From Acholoe squamosa (Eukaryota; Annelida; Polychaeta; Phyllodocida; Polynoidae), in contig OX439046.1 in assembly GCA_949317995.1 (NCBI GenBank), positions 37,608,002-37,672,001 of the forward strand: 64,000 bases of DNA, in the 5' to 3' direction. The notes beneath the pieces were generated by a model. That model worked only from the letters and a program-made list of their open reading frames with translations, was not told the origin of the DNA and did no database searches. A program made the position numbers and the translations under genes. Shown here in pieces: positions 56,623 to 64,000 of the stretch. How positions within the stretch are numbered: position 1 is the first letter of the stretch; every line of letters starts with the position of its first letter.

Positions 56623-56774
56623 GGTAGGTGTAATTTTTGATTAATCCATCGTGCTAACATGTGTCATTGTTGTTGTTGTGACGCTCACACCACGTGCGTG
56701 CGTCACATGACTGATGGTTGTCATGGTGACGGTCTTGACGGTCATTAATTTCGGTATTTTGATACAAATCCAAG

Positions 56775-56885
56775 ATGGCGTCGGGCTGCCGAAAACAGGG
56801 GTCAGACGATGCAGACTGCGTTTGCTTTGATAAGAATCACTGTAAACCTGTCTATTGTGTTAGTTATGACTGTCTACTTGTGTAG
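56775..56885 (+). CDS. Small cysteine-rich ORF, 36 aa
   Basis: CAAGATGGCG start context; six Cys in 36 residues (CRKQGSDDADCVCFDKNHC, then VYCVSYDC). Too short to classify; the CAAGATGGCG word is also a YY1-type binding motif, so this could instead be promoter sequence. Confidence 0.3.
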   Translation: MASGCRKQGSDDADCVCFDKNHCKPVYCVSYDCLLV

Positions 56886-56897
56886 CATGATATTAGC

Positions 56898-57149
56898 CTA
56901 ATTGGTCAAGTAGCTAATGTGATATTGATATACTTTGGGTGTGCTATCCGCCACCACATCAAACATTGTGTGTATGAATGGACATCTGTCATCCCTACAT
57001 AAGTGAAATGGTATCTTCCAAACGGTACTGACATTTAAAAATAATCTTGGTACGATTCTATTTTGAATGTACATGGGGTGGCCGCTAGTATCCGAAGGTA
57101 AGACGGTAGGGACCCTAGATAATTTACACAATAAATCGAAACCATCCAT
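56898..57149 (-). CDS. Unrecognised 83-codon ORF
   Basis: MDGFDLLCKLSRVPTVLPSD, then IVPRLFLNVSTVWKIPFHLC and FDVVADSTPKVYQYH. Normal amino-acid composition, no repeat. Family unknown; a second minus ORF of 75 codons (57573-57346) with a hydrophobic segment (WLHLLLPIIALLCYVLTY) follows upstream. Confidence 0.3.
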   Translation of the reverse strand: MDGFDLLCKLSRVPTVLPSDTSGHPMYIQNRIVPRLFLNVSTVWKIPFHLCRDDRCPFIHTMFDVVADSTPKVYQYHISYLTN

Positions 57150-57665
57150 TTTGGATTTATAAGTCGAAATATTTTTCTAACTGTTCAAAAAGATGGTGTG
57201 ATAATGGGAAGTGGTCAAAGATTTCTAGCATAAACCATATATGTTAGTGTCCACCTAGTTTGTCAGTGTAGTGGACAATGTCCACTCCTTGTTTCATCCA
57301 AAATACAACGTCCGTGATGTTTGGGGTGCTATAAATACTGATGAGCTAAGACAGGTGTGATACTTGCATACGTATACGGTATGTGAGGACATAGCAGAGC
57401 AGAGCTATGATTGGTAACAACAGGTGTAACCATGGTGAACATCCAAGATGTGTTATTATGATTCCAGTCAATATTGAGGTTTTATTATGGATTGATTTTA
57501 CAAACACCTTTAAAATAACTTCATCTTTAAATAGGGTAATAATTTTCGGTTTGTGAAGCGTCTTAAGGTACACAGGGTGCTAGGTGGCGTTGCAACGACA
57601 ACGCAAATTTATCGTACATGTATGATTTAAACACCTTTTTCTGTAAATTAGTGGATGAGGGTGAG

Positions 57666-57881
57666 TATATAAGCTCACGCCGGGAAATGTTATAAATGGA
57701 GGCAGGCCACAGCATAAATCAGCAACACTCAAAACCACTCCAAATTAAAGTCGGCTGGCGACCGACTGTTACGGCAGCTGGTATGCTAAGGGTAGTCGGC
57801 CCCCAAGCGACTTTACCCCTACATGTCCGTGAGCTGAGCTGCAAGCACGACACCTGCCTCACCCTTTTCTCCCAAAACTAA
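57666..57881 (+). CDS. TATA-preceded 61-codon ORF of unknown function
   Basis: TATATAAG at 57666-57673 lies 23 bases before ATG 57696, which opens MEAGHSINQQHSKPLQIKVG and ends KHDTCLTLFSQN, TAA. With this spacing the transcript would start at or after the ATG, so the TATA box may serve a downstream start. The TCLT segment is similar to the TCKT motif of the 53.8/54.6 kb modules. Confidence 0.3.
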
Positions 57882-57889
57882 TATTAAAC

Positions 57890-58271
57890 CATCCCCATAT
57901 CCTTCCATCTGGCATGTGCAGTGGTGGTACTGAGCAAATAATGAGAAAAAAAATTCTCATCTACTTTAACCACTTGCTTGCTTCAGCCTCTTTCATCCAA
58001 CATCATCTCCACACTCATCCTTTTTTAATATTAGTAAACCCACCTCTGACCTTAAGGTAGGGTCAACAATCTCCTAATTAGATCAAATAAGGGGTTACAT
58101 AACCATGGTAATCCCCTAATTAGGTATTACAAAAAAAAAAGTATCACAGTCATATATATCCTTTATACTTTACATTATTCACCACAAATTAATCATTACG
58201 TCACTCTAACATTTCACTAGAAATAGGTAGTATTTTTAACTTCTACTTCATCTGAGTTGTAAGCTTGATGG

Positions 58272-58325
<54 letters not shown>

Positions 58326-58675
58326 TTTATAATATCAACAAATTTGGGCTAGGTGACGCCACCCACCCGTACGTTGCACTATCGTTTTACTTGCATCACT
58401 CTTACACACCTTTTATGTGTCTTCTCCCTCACACATCACTGTCTAAAGAGACTACCGTCTACGTTGTATGGCGCTACCTGCTCATTATGTTACTCCATCG
58501 TTTTACTCGCGTTGCTCCACGTTTTTGCCCTACACACCTTTTATGTAGCTTCTCCCTTGCATATCACTTTATAAAGAGACTAGCATAAAGGTAGCAGTGG
58601 GGTGTTGATGGTAGTGGTGTCTTCCTCCTCTTCTTAAATGTTATGTCGCAGCCTTCGCAGAGGTAAACTGCTGAC
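57890..58675. other. Island interior: (AT)n run and a 116-base tandem duplication
   Basis: (AT)n at 58273-58320. ATCGTTTTAC(T/C)(T/C)GC, CACACCTTTTATGT and AAAGAGACTA occur twice, at about 58381 and 58497. No coding sequence recognised. Confidence 0.55.
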
Positions 58676-58854
58676 ATCTTCATGTAACTACATGCTGGTG
58701 GTAGTCAGGTTTCTAATTGAATAAACGGCTAATCCTCATTAGCATAACAGTGATGTGTTTTATTCGCTATATAAATTTTTTATAAAATTCCCAAAAATTT
58801 TGATATCAGTAAACCCGCCCCTTTTTTAAGGGGCGGGTTCTCTGATTAAAACAA
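58676..58854 (-). repeat. Right inverted repeat of the 7.7 kb island
   Basis: Inverted copy of 51190-51364. It carries an extra self-complementary GGGGCGGGTTT segment (AAACCCGCCCC/GGGGCGGGTT at 58811-58839). Ends one base before the Gypsy LTR. Confidence 0.8.
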
Positions 58855-58855
58855 G

Positions 58856-59204
58856 TGTAGAGGTATATAATAATAACTGGTGCCATCTGGCGTGGCGGGT
58901 GAGACCTGTCGCCTGGTGTTCCTGAGGTTCCGGATAGGTGGCAGCACCTGTCCGAGTCCGTGGGACACCTGGCGACGAACCAGGAGCATCCATATAAAAG
59001 GCTCTGTGCTCACCTACCACTTCAGAGGCCATGTAGGCCTCCGTACATGTTACATGTAGCAACATGTTTCCCTATCTATAAAACTACAGGGTAACCAGAA
59101 AGTGTACTAAATAAACTGTTGGCATACACTCGGAATACTGTCTTCGTCTTTCCTTTCGAATCACGAGACCCGAACCTAGCTGGTTAGAAACACAAACCAT
59201 TACA
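58856..59204 (+). repeat. Gypsy 5' LTR
   Basis: Begins TGTAGAGGTATATAATAATA and ends ACAAACCATTACA (TG...CA). Contains TATAAAAG at 58993-59000 and AATAAA at 59110-59115. The 3' LTR is outside the window, so the length (349) is inferred from the TG start and the primer-binding site. Confidence 0.75.
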
Positions 59205-59668
59205 TTGGTGCTGTGACCAGTTAATTCTGGTGTGTATAACCCGGACTATAACGTCCGAACGATGTATACATGTATACATGATTTAAATCAGACTAACCCA
59301 GGAAAATGCAAATGGTACCCTTGTGGTACAAGCCCATTTGAATCCCCAGGATGATGGTAATTCAGCCTGGCAACAATCCGGTCCTCATTACCAATTAAAT
59401 AGTGAGGAAAATATACCAGACTCTGTTAGAAGGGAACAGAGACGGATAGAGGACAATTCTCTGAAGAATTATGCAATTCGATGTTTGAGACTGGTGGTAG
59501 CACTAACCCGGAACTTCAAGCTCCTATGCCTACCAAAAGGGTAACATTTTGAGAACTAGCATATGATGTTCCAAGACCAGGTCTATCAATCTTGAATTAT
59601 AGTGCATAGGTGATGCAACATACAGCATACCCGAAGGCAAGGAACTTAAACAACCAGATGTCTTCCTA

Positions 59669-60034
59669 ATGAATGACACCTATGTCGTCTTGAACGAAAC
59701 ATTAAATGTTTTATCCAAGGCGAAAGATGAAGTTGCCACAGAAAGGGAACAACTCGAACACAAGCTTCTTGAATTAAGAAAAGAATTCGACCTGAAGAGA
59801 AAAGCCTATATGAATGATCTTCAGACCGAGAGAAACAAACTCCATGAAATGCGACAGTCATTCCAAAAGGAGTATGATTCGAAACATGATCTCATACAAG
59901 AATATGTAGATATGAATGATCAGCTCTGCAGAGAAAAGGTAAATACAGAAGCTGAAGTAATACACTATCGAACTGAGTTGGAAGACTTGAAACAGCAATG
60001 TAACAAGCAAGCTCAGGATAATGAATCGGTCTAG
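59669..60034 (+). pseudogene. Gypsy gag, N-terminal coiled-coil region (broken)
   Basis: 121 codons, strongly helical and charged: LSKAKDEVATEREQLEHKLL, LRKEFDLKRKAYMNDLQTER. The frame stops at 60032-60034 and shorter frames continue. It precedes the Pro/Gly-rich part of gag. Confidence 0.6.
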
Positions 60035-60300
60035 TTGGGGATAATAACATATAATCAACAACTAGAACAAGATAAAGAAGGTATGATACAAGACATACAG
60101 GAAATTGCAGGAAACTGTATTAGCACTAGATAAGTATGTACAAGTGGTACAAAAGTCTGTAATAAATATAGATCCGAGTATTGTTTCGAATATGCTGGAT
60201 AACGATGATGGAATAGTAACCTACTGGCCAGCAGCAGTCACAACCTACCAGATTTAACCCTTTTGTTAAGGACAGCGCGAACAAAAATGTTAGTTCAGGG

Positions 60301-61620
60301 GTGTACTCGAAACCAGATGGTATTGGTTCCGGGGGAGTGGACTCTGATGGTTCGACTAGTACAGTCAACGCCATTAAAACACCCATTAGTACTACGCCTT
60401 CGCTTGCGGATCCAAGACGAGATCCGCATGTGGGACGAGCACCACCCATACCCGATCTGAGTGGTAAAATAAAGCCACCTCGGGTAAGTGCTCCTATAAG
60501 GAATACAACCCCACTACCTACACCCCAGGTAGTGGCCCCAGTAAGAGGTTTGCTTACGCCTCCCTCTTACTATCCGCATCCGGCTGGACCCAGACATCCA
60601 GCCCCCAGTCCAAATGTCGCATGAGCACAGGCACCTAATAGGTACGCTGTGCCGCCTCAACCAGGAATAGCCTCTCAGCCTGTACCGTTGTCCCAGGTTG
60701 GGATGACAGGTCCAAGAGGGAATGTGACACAAAATACTTACATTCCCCAAGTGGTATCTGGTGGCCAGGGTCCATCCAGAAGTTCCGGACAAACTAACAT
60801 CGGAAATGGTCAAAGTGGCTATTATCCGAGACCACAATATGGAGGATCCAGAATGAGATCATGGTACTCAGGGAACGGGTATAACCAAGGGCAAAACCAA
60901 AATGGTTATCGTCCTAGTTATACCGGAAACCAACCGTATGGCTATGGATCTGCCGGCTATACTGGAGGATCTGCGGGTGGAGTCTCTGGAACCAGTGGAA
61001 ATGGACCCCCGAATGGACCACCAGCAGGATCGGGATCCGGAAATTAGGGATCAGGAGGAGATGGTAGGAAACCTCACCATAGGGCCTCCATGCCTGCTGC
61101 AATGCAAAGTATTTTCGATAGGAGTCAATGCATCCAAAACTTGGCTATTGACTGCTACCGGAAAGGTGCTGACAGCATGGAAATCATGGATTGGAGCATG
61201 CGAGAAGCTGATAGGCTTCGAGGCTGCGCTAATCCAGCAAGGAGGAGTGCTAGGATACCTCCTCCTTATGACTTGAATGAGCCATGGAAGGACCTGTATC
61301 AGGCCTTCGTGGATGAAGTCAACTGCAGTGGTTAGACTAAAGAAGAGGCCTTGCCTTACCTCATTTGCTGGTTAAGTAAAGGCGGAAAGGTAGCTCTGAA
61401 TCAATGGAGAACTGCCTATGGGATATACGGCACATATGACCAATTGGTCGAGTGTGCCGCCTACCTATTCGGCTCTATCGTAAGAGAGGATGCCTGGGTC
61501 ACTATTAAGAAAAGGACTCTAACGCTCGACCAAATTGGGCTCATGATGATGATTGCTATCTGCAAGAGTTGTTTACACAATTCTTTGGCGGATTACGGGA
61601 TGATGACCATAAGCAAGTAG
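60301..61620 (+). pseudogene. Gypsy gag, Pro/Gly-rich and capsid-like regions (broken)
   Basis: Frames 60301-60624 and 60649-61047 are Pro-, Gly- and Tyr-rich (GYNQGQNQNGYRPSYTGNQP). Frames 61090-61335 and 61351-61620 look capsid-like (IMDWSMREADRLRG, EPWKDLYQAFVDEV, LPYLICWLSKGGKVALNQWR, YGTYDQLVECAAYLF). A TAG or TGA separates most pieces. Confidence 0.6.
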
Positions 61621-62074
61621 TATGGGATTCGTGGAAGGATGAAACGTCCTTCAGCGATCTGTTTATGGCTATCCATGGCTATGACAGAAAGAAGAGATAA
61701 GTGGGTTTACCCCATAGTCCCTTGCTTACATCCCCTATAAAGTACTCGGAAGCATCACTTGTGGCTCTCGAACTGGGTCAGATAGCTCCTGTAGAGTTAC
61801 AAGACGTCAATTCTGACAACGAATATGTGTCTGATGAAAACGGAGAACACATCGGTGCGTTTCAAATCGCAGGCAAATATTACCGCCAAAATCCGTATCG
61901 TAAAATAGGTCCGAAGGACAAGAGTAAGTCAGGAATTGCTGCCCGCAAGTAACTAAAACTGTAGATACCCCAACTGTGGCTGCATCAGCCGCACCTACGG
62001 ATTTAGTGGAGACCTTAGTCACTCGTTTGACTGAAGCCCTGAGGCACCCCCAAGTGGATAAATCCTAAAGGAGG

Positions 62075-62116
62075 TGTTTCAGATGCCAAACTCTGGGACA
62101 TTATGCTGCCGAATGT
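62075..62116 (+). pseudogene. Gypsy nucleocapsid CCHC zinc knuckle
   Basis: CFRCQTLGHYAAEC fits C-x2-C-x4-H-x4-C exactly. It sits between capsid-like and protease frames, as in Ty3/Gypsy gag. The surrounding frame is broken on both sides. Confidence 0.75.
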
Positions 62117-62417
62117 ACAGTCAATAAACCGGTGCCCAGCTCACCGGGCAGTTATTCTGTAAGTAATACAGAGGAAAACTAAAAAGGGGTCTCTTGTTGG
62201 GCAAGCAAGGGGATCCCAGTGACATAACTTGCCATAGTATCACCAATCGTGATGCAGGTTCCCATAAAGAAGCAAAGTCTCCCAACACTGGATCAGGTAA
62301 TAGAATCCGGAAGGTTGGGGAACCCGATACACCAGGTGCGCAGGGAGCACAGGGGAAACCCAGTATCGGTAAAGAGGTAGCTGTAAAGAGATTCCTGTTG
62401 TTACGGATACGCCTTCC

Positions 62418-63194
62418 TTGCTGAAAGGAAGACAGTGGTATGTTTGCCTTACTGTCAACGGAATGTCTGTGGAATTTCTAGTTGATATGGGAGCAAGTCA
62501 CTCCTGTGTCTCCAAGAAATTCTATGATCTTATACTGGATGAGCATGAAACTCCTATATCAGGAGGAAGTGCTCAGACGGCCGACAGCAGTAGAATGCGG
62601 ACGTATGGTAGAACATGTTTGAAGTTGCAGATGGATGGCATACATGACTTTGTCATGGGTGTAACCATTGCCGATATATCGGATGAGGGGATACTCGGGT
62701 TGGATTTCGCCTCCCTGTATGGTGTGGTTCTGGAACCACAATCAGGAGTGTTGAGTGTGAAATACCCGCATCCTGTGAAAGTAAGATGTGTGTTACGACA
62801 GGTAAGCAGTATGGCCTCAGTGGCACAAACTGTTCGGATTCCTGCGGGAGTAGCTTGTGATGTACTTCTACGAAGTGATCCCATGATGAGGAATCAGGCC
62901 GCTGTAATAGAACCGGATGTAATAGCCCTATCTAGTACCGGATTAAGGTCTGTAGATACCATCATTGCTAACGCATCCTGGACAGTAGTACCAATTTCGA
63001 ATCAGGGGACTAGACCTATCTATTTAAAGAAGGGACATGTTTTTGGAAGTGTAACACTTTCTGAAACGGTCACAGGTAGTGACTTTAGATTACCGAATGA
63101 CAAGGACCCCAAGGATATGTCAGACGATTTAAAAAAATTGTATGACGATACCTTGAAGATCCGGAACATAAAAAGAGTTTATTCGAATTGTTAG
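62418..63194 (+). pseudogene. Gypsy aspartic protease
   Basis: 258 codons. WYVCLTVNGMSVEFLVDMGA with the active-site triplet D-M-G (62484-62492) where D-T/S-G is expected, and ISDEGILGLDFASLYG as the second conserved hydrophobic-G motif. The loss of Thr/Ser in the catalytic triplet would impair activity. The frame ends shortly before reverse transcriptase, in a different phase. Confidence 0.75.
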
Positions 63195-63199
63195 AGCAA

Positions 63200-64000
63200 T
63201 ATCGGGATACCATTCAAAATCCCATATCAACTATTACCTCTGGCTAAGAAAGAGTCGCAGAAGAGGAAATCAATAAAATGTTAGAACAGGATGTGATAAT
63301 CCCGTCTAATAGTCCTTGGAGTAGTCCTGTGTGCATGGTAACAAAAAAAAAAGTACCATTCGATTCTGTATTGATTACAGGAAGTTGAATGGAGTAATGA
63401 AAAAGAATTCGTATCCATTACCCAAAATGGATGAACACATTGATTCTTTAGGTGGTAATAGCTAGTTTTGTACTTTAGATTTACAATCCGGATATTGGCA
63501 GGTAGGAATGAATCCTGCAGATATGGAGAAAACGGCGTTTTCCAGCCATATCAGGTTGTTTCAATACAACGTTATGCCTTTTGGTTTCTGCAATGCACCA
63601 GCCACCTTTGAGGCAATGATGGAAACCTTGCTGAGTGATCTACTATGGAAAAGGTGTCTAGTATACCTTGATGACGTGATAGTCTTTGGAAAATCATTCG
63701 AAGAATGTTCACATAATCTCAAGTTGGTGTTGGAACGAATTATTTCTAATGGGCTTAAATTAAAACCTAAGAAATGTCATTTGTTCAAACAGTCCATGAA
63801 TTATTTGGGGCGTATCATTTCAAATGAAGGAATAAAAGCTGATCCAGAGAAAATTGAATCAGTTACGAATTGAAGTAGACCCAGAAGCCCGAAAGAAGTA
63901 AGGTCATTCTTGGGATTCTGTTCCTATTACCGGGAATTCATACCAAATTATTCAAGGGTTAGCTACCCTTTGCAAATTCTGGCTAATTGGACCCCCGGGT
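63200..64000 (+). pseudogene. Gypsy reverse transcriptase, N-terminal to thumb, partial
   Basis: Motifs in order: INKMLEQDVIIPSNSPWSSP, CIDYRKLNG, LDLQSGYWQVGM (first Asp), MPFGFCNAPATFEAMM, YLDDVIVFG (YLDD at 63664-63675), LGRIISNEGIKADPEKIES and RSFLGFCSYYREFIPNYS. A frameshift lies at the A10 run near 63350, a TAG near 63463 and a TGA near 63872. The catalytic Asp residues are kept. Continues past the window end. Confidence 0.85.

Larger units (their letters stand above)
51190..58854. mobile_element. 7.7 kb island bounded by about 175-base inverted repeats
   Basis: 51190-51364 and 58676-58854 are inverted copies of one another, well over 85 percent identical by eye, with a short insertion in the right copy. 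Blocks shared: TTGTTTTAATCAGAGAACCC, AATTTTTGGGAATTTTATAA, AGCGAATAAAACACATCACT, CCAGCATGTAGTTACATGAA. The interior has no recognisable transposase, polymerase or integrase. It holds several small ORFs, two trinucleotide-repeat blocks and TATA-like motifs. No clear target duplication; the right edge is hidden because a Gypsy LTR starts at 58856. It may be a non-autonomous transposon, a foldback element, or an unknown mobile or virus-like unit. Confidence 0.6.
58856..64000 (+). mobile_element. Ty3/Gypsy LTR retrotransposon, cut by the window end
   Basis: 5' LTR 58856-59204, primer-binding-like TTGGTGCTGTGACC, decayed gag, CCHC knuckle, aspartic protease, and reverse transcriptase running to the window end; RNase H, integrase and 3' LTR would be beyond it. 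Many stops and frameshifts, so it is a defective copy. Confidence 0.9.

Noticed and set aside
58735-58760. ATGCTAATGAGGAT in the right inverted repeat resembles the herpesvirus TAATGARAT element
   Set aside because: The match is imperfect, the left copy reads ATGCAAATGAGG, and nothing else in the island resembles a herpesvirus.

Overview
The window looks like AT-rich, repeat-dense genomic DNA of a metazoan, most probably a marine invertebrate (a mollusc or other lophotrochozoan would fit; this is inference). The support is spliced genes with canonical GT/AG junctions, a THAP-containing DDE transposase, PIF/Harbinger genes, non-LTR retrotransposons, a tyrosine-recombinase (YR) retrotransposon, a Ty3/Gypsy element, and long intergenic stretches with satellites. 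No bacterial operons, rRNA, tRNA or CRISPR arrays were seen.

Layout. 0.1-2.3 kb (-): four-exon THAP/ISL2EU-type transposase with one nonsense codon. 2.5-3.0, 6.7-7.5, 9.6, 23.4-24.6 and 26.7 kb: copies of a MITE family with G/C-homopolymer hairpins and 3-bp target duplications. 5.45-14.84 kb (-), possibly starting at 17.2 kb: the best host-like gene, at least seven phase-consistent exons of an unrecognised coiled-coil protein. Its last intron (6.6 kb) holds MITEs and a LINE fragment. 18.09-32.29 kb: a PIF/Harbinger transposon with matching terminal inverted repeats, a nuclease gene at the left end (+) and a MADF-type DNA-binding gene at the right end (-). Inside it lie a LINE ORF1 fused to a NADAR domain, a MITE cluster with a large palindrome, a SWIM-like gene fragment and a 1.1 kb inverted-repeat element. 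33.3-50.1 kb is bracketed by a second, looser inverted-repeat pair. It contains an inverted minisatellite, two LINE 3' ends in opposite orientation and, between them, an apparently complete Ngaro/DIRS-order retrotransposon (38.7-44.05 kb). 51.19-58.85 kb: a 7.7 kb island with about 175 bp inverted repeats and small unrecognised ORFs, some with TATA boxes. 58.86 kb to the window end: a Ty3/Gypsy retrotransposon (5' LTR, decayed gag, protease, reverse transcriptase).

The most interesting items are the LINE ORF1-NADAR fusion, the Ngaro-type element with its complete A1-ORFs-B1-A2-B2 split repeats, and the TIR-bounded 7.7 kb island whose contents match nothing I recognise. Most of the window is mobile DNA nested in mobile DNA; only the coiled-coil gene is clearly host-like.
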